DNA of 64,000 nucleotides from NCBI GenBank assembly GCA_013396915.1, contig VWZL01000904.1:1009892-1073891 (forward strand). The letters are read 5' to 3'. Shown here piece after piece: positions 12,801-23,921 of this stretch. The DNA comes from Stercorarius parasiticus (taxonomy: Eukaryota; Chordata; Aves; Charadriiformes; Stercorariidae). The position numbers were made by a program, and so were the translations under genes. The notes under the pieces were generated by a model, which was given only the letters and a program-made list of their open reading frames with translations, did no database searches and had not been told where the DNA came from. The number at the start of each line of letters is the position of its first letter. The stretch's first letter is position 1.

Positions 12801-15800
12801 AGACTATCTGCTGTACGTATGGCTGTCCTCAGCACTTCTGCTTTCACTTGAGCTCTAGCCAGAACACACAGTGAGAACACTCCTGTGTTCAGAGTACTGT
12901 TTAGAACTCAATAATCTGTAGATTTGAGTAGTCTCTTTAATGGATAATTCTTGGAAGGAAGAATATGGTTGTTTACCATGGCTGTTACATTCTCTAAGAA
13001 GTTATTTCTGTAACTTTCCGTACACTTTCCTTACCTTGCTTTCTCTATTTTAATAGAGAATTCCTACTAAAGGAAATACGCTTCTATGAATGAGGTATTA
13101 CGTGACTGTATACTTTGAATGGGTGGGAGAGAATCAGTGTATTCAATTTGTGAGGGAAATCCTGAGTTTCCATATTAGGGGGTATATTTTGTAGAAATAT
13201 GAATGTAAATGGTCTTGGATCAATAGGCTACAATTATGATATTTATTGTCTTGTTATTTTGGCCATTTATTCTATATTGCTCTCCACACCTGAATACATA
13301 CAGCATGTAGCTTTGTGATTCCCAAAAGCATTATGGCTATTTGAAGTACAGCATGAAATTGTCATCAACACGCATAACAAACAATAGCTACGTCAGTGTA
13401 AGGCAGATGGAGTTGTTTTCCACTCTTCTGAACTGTAATGTTAAAAAGAACATCAGCTATTTTAGGATCAGGAATAGGCCATCTGCCCAAATTGTCTGCC
13501 CTTTCAGCTTTATCTTACTTCCGTATTACTGTTATTATTTTCATCTGAATGTCATTACATTTTTATGCATTGTTTCCTTGAAAGATACTTCATCTCATTA
13601 GCTGATTAGTTTTACACCAGCATTTTCTTTAAGAATTCCAGGTCTTTCTTTAATATTTATATTTTGCTATTCAAATATTTTGCCTCCAAATACGATGTTT
13701 GCTTGATAATTTTTTTATTAAGTCAGACAACATCTGTCCTTGCTGACAGTGTTGGAAATGATGTGACAGTCTAGCAACAATAGTAGCAGGAAATAAGCAA
13801 AGGACCCACAGGAATCATGGAAGGGAGAGGAACAGAGCATTTGCATCAAGGCAAAGAAAAGGACTTTGGGGAAAAAAAGACTAAAAATAATTGAAGCTGA
13901 GAGACAAAAAAAAACAAAGAGCAAGTGAGAGAGATTTGTAAAAAGCATTTTTTAGCTGCCAGAGGAATTTCATTTGTAGTTTTCAGCTTCGTCTAAAGGA
14001 AGAAATGACTTAATAAAAGATTCAGTTGCTTTGAAGACTGTTGATTTATAGCCTTGAATGTCTTTGTGGGATGAGCATTATACTTGGATGTCTTTGTGGG
14101 ATGAGCTTTAGAAAGAATTAAACATTTTCCAATGGAACTTTTTAAAATCTGAAATCGTTGGTTCAATGTATGCCAAATGTTCTGCAAGAATGTCAACATT
14201 TCATATCAGCATTTCATTTCAGGTTTTTTATTAATTCATGTTGTGTAAATACTTGCAGTTTTTCTATCACAGTAATTTAGCAAATGAAAGCAGAAAGTTT
14301 TCTTCCTAAATGTCTAAAGAAATCATATAAAACCATTTTAGTTTTCCAAGAACACTGGAACTTTCTCCCCCTCCCCCTGCTCCGTTTTTTCTAAATAGGA
14401 AAGAGCTTCATTAACTGTAAAATAACATTTTAGAGAAAAATCAGTTCCCATCAAATAGCTAATTTTCTTTGTAATATAATGGAATTTCTTTTTGTATGTT
14501 GCTGTTCTTTCATAGCTATGTTCCTAAACTTAAGCATCTAGAATTCTTTTTTGATGCCCTGGTGTACCAGAGATGTACATACAGGGTTGACAAGACCTAT
14601 GAGAGATAGGATGTGTGTCCTTTGGAGCAACAACTGAAAGTCAGGAGGGATGCACCGAAAAGCTTTCAAAATGAAACTGGATGTTTGTGTCTTGTTATAG
14701 CTTTGTTTATGTCGTTAATCATCACAGTGTACAGGTTATTTAAATGGTTAGCCAAATAATAAATAATATAACTATCTGTAAATTGTATAGACTTTTCGTA
14801 GGTGAGTATACTTTCATTTTTGAAGTGAAAAAAGACATTGACGTTCTTTTCCTGGCATTAATTAAAAGTAAAAAATTATATTTGTAGTTGTAATTCCTAG
14901 AAATAGAAATTACACAGTCACAGTTTTTGTTTCATTTGTGTTTGGTAGCTCTGACAGATCAAAATTTCTTAAGCAGCTAAAGACAGAAGGGATTTTTCCA
15001 TTATTTGAAAAAAATAGTCCATATTTACGATCATTTGCAGTCTTTGTTTTAAAGTTGACTTCTTTGAAGATCAGTCTATTTCAGTTTTTAAAATTGAAAA
15101 TGGGAAGGCACTTCAATGTAATGGCAGCTCTGATCTCTCTGAGAATACTGTATTCAAGAAGGTAGATGAACACTCCTTTTAGTTAAAGTTTTTCTTGAGT
15201 GTTCAAAATAACAAGTCTTTTAAATATGTTTTCCAATTGGCTTGACCTTATATCTCTTTTTGAAAACCTTGGCTATAGAAATGAAACAGTACTTAATGTA
15301 ATCAGAACAATAACATAGCCATAGTCAGTCACATACCATAGGGTCAGTTTTCATTATTCATTACTAGTTCCACTGTATACTTACACTATTTACAAATGAT
15401 GCTTGTACATTTTGTCTGAGAATACTGAAGTGCAGCTAATCATGGACAGAATTTAGTCTGACACATTATATTATTTTCACACCGTCCTATAATATAAACA
15501 TTGAAGAGGACTCAACTCCTTCAGAATTTTTATTGGACCTGAAGGGAATAGCTCAGTTCTCAGTTTCAAAGCACAGTTCTCACTAGGCGGATTGTGGTTG
15601 TGTATTTTAACATTCCAATCATGCAAATCTTGCCAAGTTTCAGTAATAACTCAAATTGAATTTATCCATATAAATGAGTAATTGCAATTATCTTATTTAA
15701 TATCCAACTTCTAGAGTTGTCATATGAGTAAATGAAGTTTGGTTGGTTTTTTTAAATCTTCACAAACTTTGGCATCTAGATTAATTTTTCTTCTCAGTGT

Positions 15801-18800
15801 CTTGATTTTATGTTTACTGAATATTTAGTTAGTCTTTCTCTTGTTTTGATAATCCTTCTTAGCATTTTCCCTGAGTATCTATTTAGCCTTTTCCTGAGAA
15901 TGGTTCCAATTATTTCCAATGGTATTAAACAGGAAGCTATTCAAATTACACATTTGGTACATCAACCAACCAACCTACCAAAACAACTGGTCACCCAATA
16001 TTCCAGAAAGATGCATTTTTTTTCCCCTACCTCGCAGCTTATTCCAACATCTTTCTGCTGATGCTCATGGGACCCAAAGGTGTTCTAAAAAGATCACTTG
16101 TATCTGTTGCTTCCCCAAAAATTTTATTCAGAATGTCTTTCTGTAAGCTATGTTGTGATGAAGTCTCATGATCTTCAGTAGGCAACACCAGTAATTTTTT
16201 ACCCTGGATATGTTTCTAGTCATCTTGTGTTTTATCTCTACAAAAACTGTATGCAACTGTTAATCTATTTCCAAATACATTTTCTCATCTTTAGCATGAG
16301 GTGAATTGTTAGTCTTGGTTTGTCTCTAGTGGTTTGTGTTCAACGGCTGTCTTCTGTATTCCATTTAACTATATCTTTCAAAATGTCTTCTGTAGTTTCC
16401 ATACTGGACGTTTCATACTTTACACTTTCTGCTATGTCAAGTTTCTTGTCTTGGCAGTGCCACACTTCCACTCTGCTTTTACTCAATTCGGTTCATTAAT
16501 AACAATTGTTTTCTTAAGTCCAACCAAGCGATACTTTTCAATTTTTTCTCTCTAAACCCTCAATTCTTCTGGTACTGTCTATTATGTGAACTTATTTTCT
16601 AGACTATGTAGGCACCTTTTTCAGAAATGTCTCTTCTGCTTTCAGATAAAGAAGAATATTTTATAAGTTTATTGTTGATCATTGTGTCTCTTCTATTACT
16701 GGCCAGCACAAGATTGAGGAAAGAATCTCCATTTCTTTTTTCAGTTATCTTGAGGTCCCTGTTAAGGTTACACAAGCAGAATGAATTTTATTAGTGAATT
16801 TTGGAAATTTCCTTTTAAGATGTAAATCAATATTTATTCTGTGATCTTTTATGTAAGTTTTTTAGCTACTATTTGGACTTACGATTTCACATCATTGTAG
16901 CTAAAACAGAAACTCAAATGTACATATGTAAGCTAGCATTTTTCTGTGTTAGCTGATGGACTATTGGAATTTGTTACTAAGAAGTAAAGCTTTGATGTTT
17001 TTATGAATAGAACACTATTTTTCAGTCTCGTAGCTGATAGAGTGAAGTAAGGTAACTGAATTAAAAAATTGAATTTAAAAGTCTTTTCAGTCTTAAGATT
17101 TGGGTATTGCCTAGACAGACATTTCAAGCACTCATGTTTGCCTTCTCTCTTTCATTAGTATCATCTTTCAGAATAAGGTTTGCTGTCAAATGCCAAGATA
17201 AAGTTAATCTGTTTCTGAGCTACTGTTTTCTGGTTTGGATAATCAGTAAATACTGCTTTTAATGCATTGGATTCCTCAGAGAAAACTATTAAATAAATGG
17301 AAACACAGGTGTGTAACAATGCTTTTCTCTGTTTCTGAGGAAATTAAATATAGCTTGTTGCCAGTTCCCACCTCCATTAAAGAGAGTAAACATCCCAATT
17401 GATAAAAGACGGACAAATTTGAGCCCTATGCCTTATGTGGAAAGAACACCCTTCCTGTAAATGAAAAGATTATTAAAAAGTATACTGTACCACTATTAGG
17501 AAGTTCTTAATATACTTTTTTAAGAGATTCTATTTTGCTGAAAAAATTGTTGTTAGATTTTTTTGGCATATGCCTGTGAAGTTATGTAAGTTAAATACAC
17601 ACTAAGCTATTAAAGCTAAAAGGTGGATTTATTACTTTCTAAGGACTCTCAGGTTTATAGGGTAATATATCTGTGGAAGGAACAGCTATCCATTTTTACA
17701 CACAGCTACACAAGAATCCCACTGCTCGCCTGTAGCTCCTGTGGGGATTTTAACATGAAGAACATCTTTGGCCATGGAGAAATAATGAATCTTTTTAGAA
17801 ATTTGTTAGGCTAATATCATGGAGATGTTTCTGTGTACATATTAAAGATTTTATGTTTATATGGATAGTAGGTGGTTCACAGTATTGCCATTGAAAGCAT
17901 TGCCATGTGTTCTACAAGATAATACTTTTATATATTAGATAAAATAATGCAATAGATATAATGAAATAGAGGTCTGCAGACAGGCTAACATGTTGCTAGT
18001 AGAACATAAGTACACAAACACACAAAAGTGTATATAATAAAAGGATAAAACAACCATTCGTTAATCAATATACATGTTGAAATCTAATTTAAGTGGATTT
18101 AAATGGCCTCACCTCCAACATGCTTTTTGCCTTTAACATGTTCTTACAGTAAATAGAATTTGATCAAAAAATATCACTAAACTTACGTTCCTGCTAGAAA
18201 CGTGTAAAATTTCAATGTAAAGGTATTTAAAGCCTCAGTAGAATCCTGAAGAATCGTAATGCTGTTGGCACGTAAGTTCATGAGTAAATGGATGTTGATA
18301 TTAACTTGAATGTTCTAGTATTTTTTTTAAAGTTTTAATCTAAATCTGCAAGCATTTCTTTCTGCAGATCCTTTGGTAAAAGTGAGAGTGTTCTCATTAT
18401 TGCAGTTATATTCCTTCTTCGTACTCCATCAGTTAAGCACCCCTACCAAATCACAAATATTTTATTCTATGAGTCACTAAAAATTCTGCTATCTCATAAC
18501 CCATTGTAGAGACGCTATTAACCCTATTCTTACGGAAATTTTCCTGGTATTTCTTGAAGTTTCCCTTTTGAGTGATAGCAATGAAGACATATTTGCACAA
18601 ATAAAGAATGACGGTTAGTTACAGAAGATGCATCTTGTTGGCATGCTGAAAAGAAAAGCTCAGCATATTCTTTCAGAGATACTTTCAGAGAAAGGAAGAT
18701 ATAAAGTTGCAAAACGGCTTAATCAAGGTCATGTGAGAGGAGGATTGCAAAGCTACTTAAAGAAAATGCAATTATATTTCTCTTTTTTGGAATATAAAGG

Positions 18801-19035
18801 AAGTAATTTACATATTAACAATTAGCAACAGGATAATCAATTTAGTCTTAAAATGTAAGGTATATTTTCATCTGATATCAGTATAAAGTATAGAACAATT
18901 CAAATATTTCTGAGATATATCTAGTTACATTTCAGCTCTCAAAAGTTTAGTATGAAAATTCTTCTGTATAAAAATGCATTTTATTTATCAACAAAAACTT
19001 TTACTGATATATTTAAATAAAGTAAATAAAGCCTG
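6891..19035. other. Long AT-rich non-coding stretch with pyrimidine-skewed tracts
   Basis: Twelve kilobases without a recognisable exon, RNA gene or known repeat. The + strand is strongly T/C-rich at about 7240-8800 and again at 15790-16750, and purine-rich at about 8860-9200 and 10200-10450. These tracts produce several F/L/S/I-rich open frames of 60-108 codons that look like composition artefacts. A 30-bp tandem duplication lies at 14054-14113. By synteny this is probably IMMP2L intron beyond the 3' end of LRRN3. Confidence 0.5.
14054..14113. repeat. 30-bp tandem duplication, two copies
   Basis: The block ATGTCTTTGTGGGATGAGC occurs twice with a 30-bp period (copies starting at 14054 and 14084), with one substitution and a small terminal difference. 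It is a local minisatellite-type duplication and no function is implied. Confidence 0.85.
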
Positions 19036-19404
19036 TACTTATTCTCTGAGGGGAAAACGTCTTCTTATCAGTGCTCCCCATTCGACTTTTATTTGTGTGC
19101 TGTTTTATAACGTTGTGCGGAGACGTTTTTGCCTGAAAAAAAAAATTAGATTCTCATTTCTAAGCTCTAAGAGTTGTAAGTTCGAAATGTAGCTTGATTC
19201 CAAAGGTGGACTTACATGATATACCTACAAGTTCTTGCTGACAAGTCCAATATCTGCTTGGCGACGGGTCCCATTTGAGCGGCTCCATTTCTCGAGGAGG
19301 AGCTCTGCTCCGGAAGCGCTGTCCGTGGTGCTGAAACCTGTCATGCCATCGCAGCATTTCTCTGCTCAGTTTCAACGTGCCTTTACTTGCGATAGCCATT
19401 CATC
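19036..19404. promoter_or_regulatory. CpG-rich islet downstream of LRRN3
   Basis: By hand count there are about ten CpG dinucleotides in 130 bp at 19262-19392 and several more at 19040-19135, while the surrounding kilobases have almost none. The islet contains the RE1 element at 19315-19335. A 79-codon open frame on the minus strand (19399-19160) covers it but matches no family I know. A minus-strand GTAAGT at about 19212-19217 and a plus-strand CAG/GTTTGT at about 19404 could be splice donors of an unannotated transcript. The element starts about 2.0 kb beyond the LRRN3 stop codon. I read it as a regulatory element, possibly a promoter or silencer. A GC-rich exon of a non-coding RNA is an alternative. 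Confidence 0.5.
19315..19335 (-). promoter_or_regulatory. RE1/NRSE (REST/NRSF binding site)
   Basis: On the minus strand the 21 bases read as half-site TTCAGCACC, spacer AC, then half-site GGACAGCGCT. The canonical RE1 has TTCAGCACC, a two-base variable spacer and GGACAGCGCC, so both half-sites match except the last base, with canonical spacing. REST is a zinc-finger repressor that recruits CoREST and histone deacetylases to silence neuronal genes in non-neuronal cells. LRRN3, whose stop codon is 2.1 kb away, is a neuronal membrane protein and the obvious candidate target. Chance occurrence of a 20/21 match in 64 kb is negligible. Binding itself is not shown. Confidence 0.8.
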
Positions 19405-20700
19405 AGGTTTGTAAACTTTCTTCTTCAGTGAAACATATAGACTCTATGAATAATCTAAGTTTTGGTAGTTTGAAATGAGTATTAGCTTCTTCTTTCTGCC
19501 TTCAACAACTTCGACAATCACCTCTACATAATTTAAAAATCCTGGGATTTAACTAGAAAAATGACATCTTTAACATGGAAGCAAATTATTCATTAGTACT
19601 AGGTAAAATTAAATTGTTTTTCCATGTCGTAAGTGTTTATAGACCAATAACATTTTGAAAGTATGCCGCAAACTATAAATAAGTGAAAAAAGTTTACATC
19701 TGAGTACAAGAAGTAACTCTTCTTTTAATGTCTAAATACAGAAGTAACTCTTCTTCTACCTACAAAAATTCTGTCAGCGATTCAACAGAAATGTTTACTT
19801 CAACCAAGTCTGGAGAGATAAAGTGGATATTATTATAGAGTTTAAAAAATGTTAAAGTCTACTAAAGACTTACAAGAAATGTTTATTACTCCTATTTTTA
19901 CTTTGTAATTCAAGCTACCTATGCATTCTATGAATATTCCTTAAGCACAATACTCAGAAATAACCAGGTTTTTTCTTCATTCTTCCTGTTTCTTTTCATA
20001 TATATGAACCAAAATAACATAAAAATTTTGCTGTTGCTTTCTTTGTCAGGAGGTACCACATCTTTTCATCATGTATTTTAATGGTCAGATGTCTTTTCTG
20101 TACTGGCTGAGGAGTAGTCCCTTTTGCCATCCTAACAAAATTGGGTTTAGCTTGTAATCAACATTCTGATCAGCAGCTTCTTGTGCACATTTGCTACTTA
20201 TGGGCCCAGTCCTACTCCCATGAGAACTTTAGCTTCAATATGAGTAGTCAGGTATTTATTGTTCTCTTTTTGTTTTGTTTCAATTCATTTCTACTAATAA
20301 TGTTTCTATCAGTCATTTATTGCTTGTTACATTGTGAAAGCTGAGGAGGTTTATAAACTAGTCAGTTGTTGTTATTGTTGAACAGAAGTGTGCAAGTCCA
20401 AAAAGAAAACCTTAATATCATTTAAACTGTTCAAGCTATCTGAGTTCCCTGTATGGCTAGCCTAAAGTTTGGACATTAATAATAACTGAATTACCCTTTT
20501 GACTGAAGACAAAATATTGGATTTATATTATCTGAGTCTAAACATTGCATTCAGTTTTCAGGCTTCTGGGAAAATACCAAAGCAGCTCAAAACTTGCTGT
20601 TATCAGTAGCTAACAATCTATTTCTTATCAGTCTTATGTCTTCTTCCCACCCTTCTCTCTTCTTCCTCCCACAACAAGCAGCAAGTAAAATATGGTTGTT
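19405..20700. other. AT-rich stretch between the RE1 islet and LRRN3 3' UTR
   Basis: No gene is recognised. A 16-bp block, GAAGTAACTCTTCTT plus one base, is repeated at 19710 and 19741 (31-bp period). Minus-strand AATAAA hexamers (TTTATT on +) at 20255-20260 and 20316-20321 could be distal LRRN3 polyadenylation signals. Confidence 0.4.
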
Positions 20701-20730
20701 GTTATTATGGGTAAGCAGTTTATAAAAATA

Positions 20731-20736
20731 TTTATT
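20731..20736 (-). terminator. Candidate distal polyadenylation signal of LRRN3
   Basis: AATAAA on the minus strand, about 710 nt after the LRRN3 stop. A GU-rich stretch (TGCTTGTTGTGGG on the minus strand, + 20669-20683) follows about 50 nt downstream, as expected for a cleavage region. Another AATAAA lies at 20855-20860. Which is used cannot be told from sequence. Confidence 0.35.
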
Positions 20737-21379
20737 GTGTGTTTTATCGAAGTTATAAAGCCTAAAACCAGCAAAAATATCCTATGTGCTCAGATTGGCA
20801 TTTTAACAGGAGAACATGTACGGACATATTTTGTCAGATGTTAGAATGAGTTTGTTTATTGTCAGACAAGAGCTCCCAGACTTTGTTTTTAAAAAAGAAA
20901 CAAAACAAAAAAAAAAACCCCAAAAAAAACCCCAAACAAGCCAAAACCTATTTTGATTTTAATCAAAAATGTATTTTCCTCATAAAAAAAATTCACATAC
21001 TCACTGTGTCTACTCTACAGAATTTGTCCATTTCATTACACCATGTGTCAATCCTAGTATATCTGTTCACTGCAAAAAACTCGTGGCTAGTGTGTGTAAT
21101 ACAGCACAGGAGGAGGTATTGCTCAGTTCCACTACTTTTATATAATAATTAAAAAAAAATACAGAAAATGTTCTTGGCTACTTGCACTGTATTCCAGACT
21201 TAAAAGTCCCATGAAAGTTCTGGAAATTGAAGTTAATTGTATTTGGTTGGCAGAATACCCTTAGAAGCCAGTTAGTTAAAAGTCTTGTCTTATGCTGAGT
21301 CAGTCCATATTCCCATTTCTCGGCAGCAGCAAAGTCCAGGTGTCTGGTTCCTAAAAGAAATACTTTTTCTTGTTGCCTT

Positions 21380-21385
21380 TTTATT
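21380..21385 (-). terminator. Candidate proximal polyadenylation signal of LRRN3
   Basis: AATAAA on the minus strand only about 60 nt after the stop codon. No obvious GU-rich element follows, and LRRN3 messages in mammals have a longer 3' UTR, so the distal sites look more likely. Confidence 0.2.
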
Positions 21386-21443
21386 CAGCACAAATGCAGT
21401 CATGTGCTTTTTATTTCAGAAATTAAGCGATATACTGACATAT

Positions 21444-23570
21444 TTATGACATATTGGTTGGTACACCTATTACAGTTGCTTTTACTTCCATTGCTGTGCT
21501 TTTTTCTTTGCCCGTGTCCCAAAGACTGATTAGAGGAGGATAAAGCTCATTGAGTGAAAAGGATTGTTTCTTCACGTAATTCTTTAGATAGCTGTGTCCA
21601 ACGTCATAGTTCATCTCTCGTGAGATGGAGCTGTAGAGATATATCACAGAGATGATTCCCAAAAGAGCACCAAGGCAGGCAAGGAATCCTATTATGTTGT
21701 TCTTTTCATAGCCTTTCATTGCCAAGTCCAGTCCTTTTGTGGTTACATTGACACATTGTTTCTTATTCTGTGAGTAGATAGTGGGAATATCTATACAAAT
21801 TTTGTATTCAGTTGATGGATTTAGATGCGTAAGGTTATATACCTTTATATCAGATGGTATTCGAGCGCTCTGTGCAGCCTGAGAGTTTTCAGCTTTCAGA
21901 AAGGCTGTCCATCTAACACTGGACTTGAGAATTTTAGAACTTGCTTTCCATGACACCAAAACAGAATTAGATTTTATGTCTTTTATTTTAATATTCAAAG
22001 ATCCATTGCTGTCCTGAGGGAAAGAGCCGTCCACTTTAATCATGATAGACTTTAGGTCTGCCCCAACTAAATTCGTTGCTATACATGTGTATAAGCCACT
22101 TTCTTTTTGTGTTACATCACGTATGTCTAATGTTCCTTCAGAATGAATGTAGTATTTATTAGAAATAGTATTAGGCAAAAGTTTGTGTCCTGATGGTGTT
22201 ATCCAGTAGATTTCAGGTTCTGGTTCTGCTGTTGCTCTGCAGTGTAAGGAAATATGGCTGCCAGTTTTTAAATCCAGAGTGGATGGAAAACTTTCAGGAG
22301 CTATCAGGGGGAGACAGATTTCCATCATTTCCCGGAAGTGTATCTGTCTCACATTCTGGCCTTGAAATTCAGGAGGGTCTACACAAAACAGGGACTCTGG
22401 CTCCATGAAGCGGATGTTTGTTTTATTCATGTTAATCCAGCGAATGACACAATCACATCTAATGGGATTGCTGTGTATACTAACTTCTTTGAGGTTAGGC
22501 AAAGATTCTATTGTACTGCGGTACAGGGCACTCAGCGCGTTGCTGTTGAGCATGAGTGATTCCAGCTTGGGAAGTCTGTAGAATGCATTTGGATGAATGT
22601 ATGATAATCTGGGGTTATTGGTAGCTTCTATCTTTCTTAAATCTGGCAAATTATCAACAGCAAGACTATCTATAGAAATCAGTTCAGGCATGTTATTAAT
22701 TCCTAACTCTTTTAGGTGCAGCATATTGCTGAAATCTCCTCGTCGTATTCTGTTAATGGGATTCTTATTTAGATCCAGAAATTTAAGATTTGTAGCCTTT
22801 TGAAGAGCAATGTGGGGCACTCTAATAAATCTGTTGTCATAAAAGGAGATGCTTTCTAAATTGTCAAGGCCAACCAAAGCATTATCAGGTATTTCGGTGA
22901 GATTTATGCCTGCTAAAACTAGGCTGCGCAGATTAATAAGAGGCTTAAAGTTCATATCTTCGATTCTGATTATTGGGTTTTCTCCAATCATGAGAATTTC
23001 AAGATTAGGAGTAGCTTCAAACCACTTCCTGTTGATCATTTGCAGACCATTTGAATTGAGATGAAGTCTGAGAAGATTATTGAGGCCTATGAAAGCTCCC
23101 GGTGCAATCACAGAAAGCAGGTTATGATTAATATAAAGCTCTTGTAAATTGTGCAGTCCAGAGAGACATTCTTCAGGGAGTTCAGTAAGTTTGTTTTCTT
23201 CAAGGTACACTGAAAGCAACTGTGGTATCTTTCTAAGATTAATACTGGTCACTGAGGATAAATTATTCTGAGATAAATCTAGTCCAGTTAAATTCACTGG
23301 GAAGTCTACTGAATGTTCAATTTTTGCAATATTATTAGTCTGTAGAAGTAGAACCTGTGTGTCGGCAGGCAGTCTGGCTGGAAAATTAAAAAGGCCTAAA
23401 TCATTACAATCCACTGTTGGAGCCTCCATATACACAGACTTGGGAGTGAACCATGGTCTGATCTCACATATACACGACTCTGGACAGTCTGCTTTTTTTT
23501 CTACAGCTTGTACTAGTGCAGTGATAAGTAGGCCAAGTAGAAAATTAATTTTGAGTTGCATGTCCTTCAT
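21444..23570 (-). CDS. LRRN3: Leucine-rich repeat neuronal protein 3 (LRRN3/NLRR3)
   Basis: Single-exon, uninterrupted 708-codon frame, the same length as mammalian LRRN3, and I recognise the sequence throughout. It is a type I neuronal membrane glycoprotein of the NLRR family, which has roles in neural development and modulates growth-factor receptor signalling. Order: signal peptide about 1-22 (ends LVQA); LRR N-cap with Cys29, Cys33, Cys35, Cys55; about twelve leucine-rich repeats over 70-365; LRR C-cap with Cys372, Cys374, Cys396, Cys419; an Ig-like domain about 422-514 with Cys444, Trp456, Cys496 (YTCIATN); a fibronectin III domain about 515-606; one membrane helix about 626-646; and a 62-residue cytoplasmic tail. 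N-glycosylation sequons include Asn93 and Asn103. The tail carries ELYPPL, a YxxPhi endocytosis motif at Tyr677. An in-frame TGA three codons upstream fixes the first ATG as start (purine at -3). No frameshift or missing key residue is seen. Confidence 0.98.
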   Translation of the reverse strand: MKDMQLKINFLLGLLITALVQAVEKKADCPESCICEIRPWFTPKSVYMEAPTVDCNDLGLFNFPARLPADTQVLLLQTNNIAKIEHSVDFPVNLTGLDLSQNNLSSVTSINLRKIPQLLSVYLEENKLTELPEECLSGLHNLQELYINHNLLSVIAPGAFIGLNNLLRLHLNSNGLQMINRKWFEATPNLEILMIGENPIIRIEDMNFKPLINLRSLVLAGINLTEIPDNALVGLDNLESISFYDNRFIRVPHIALQKATNLKFLDLNKNPINRIRRGDFSNMLHLKELGINNMPELISIDSLAVDNLPDLRKIEATNNPRLSYIHPNAFYRLPKLESLMLNSNALSALYRSTIESLPNLKEVSIHSNPIRCDCVIRWINMNKTNIRFMEPESLFCVDPPEFQGQNVRQIHFREMMEICLPLIAPESFPSTLDLKTGSHISLHCRATAEPEPEIYWITPSGHKLLPNTISNKYYIHSEGTLDIRDVTQKESGLYTCIATNLVGADLKSIMIKVDGSFPQDSNGSLNIKIKDIKSNSVLVSWKASSKILKSSVRWTAFLKAENSQAAQSARIPSDIKVYNLTHLNPSTEYKICIDIPTIYSQNKKQCVNVTTKGLDLAMKGYEKNNIIGFLACLGALLGIISVIYLYSSISREMNYDVGHSYLKNYVKKQSFSLNELYPPLISLWDTGKEKSTAMEVKATVIGVPTNMS

Positions 23571-23921
23571 CTTAGCTCAAATGTTCAGAAAAGTAGCAGA
23601 CCCTTTAGTATTCCACAACTATGGTTTTGGAATTCAGCACGACCTGGTCAATTGATAATACACGCGCTTGCATTTGTCAGATGATGGTCGCGAAGGACTT
23701 TCTTCCTGAGGATAAGTGATAAATTTGTAACCAACTTGTCCAGTAGTAAGAGGCATTTTGTGGAAATGAAGGTCACTCTGTCCTTGATGACATAAAATTG
23801 ATAATCTTTGTGAAGATGAAGTATGTATAGGTGGTCATAGGAGATTAAGCAATTCATTTATTTAGTAGTATTAACTTCAAATCCCATGATTGATTAGTGT
23901 TTGCAGGAATGACAGGATGAC
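23571..23921 (-). other. LRRN3: LRRN3 5' untranslated segment of the coding exon
   Basis: On the minus strand a pyrimidine-rich run, TCCTCTTCTTATATTTTAG, ends at 23922 and looks like a 3' splice site, so the coding exon probably begins at 23921 with about 351 nt of leader. This agrees with the known LRRN3 structure, in which non-coding first exon(s) are spliced to one large coding exon. A weaker AG directly before the ATG (GAGCTAAG) is an alternative acceptor that would leave no leader in this exon. Confidence 0.55.
23648..23857 (-). other. Upstream ORF in the LRRN3 leader (69 codons)
   Basis: If the acceptor at 23922 is used, an ATG at 23857 opens a 69-codon frame ending 77 nt before the LRRN3 ATG. 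The peptide has no recognisable domain. A frame this long upstream of the main start would be expected to lower LRRN3 translation. Conservation is unknown and it may be chance. Confidence 0.3.

Larger units (their letters stand above)
20700..21443 (-). other. LRRN3: Probable LRRN3 3' untranslated region
   Basis: This non-coding sequence follows the LRRN3 stop codon on the minus strand. On + it holds an A-rich low-complexity tract at about 20889-20937 (A-runs broken by CCCC and CAAAC), which would be a U-rich tract in the message. The end is inferred only from AATAAA hexamers. Confidence 0.4.

Noticed and set aside
19176..19190. GTTCGAAAT as a tRNA B-box
   Set aside because: No A-box at the right distance and no cloverleaf can be folded around it.
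19160..19399. 79-codon minus-strand open frame over the RE1 islet as a protein gene
   Set aside because: No recognisable family; the frame runs straight through the RE1 element and its length is expected from the stop-poor CpG-rich composition. Kept only as a possibility in the findings.
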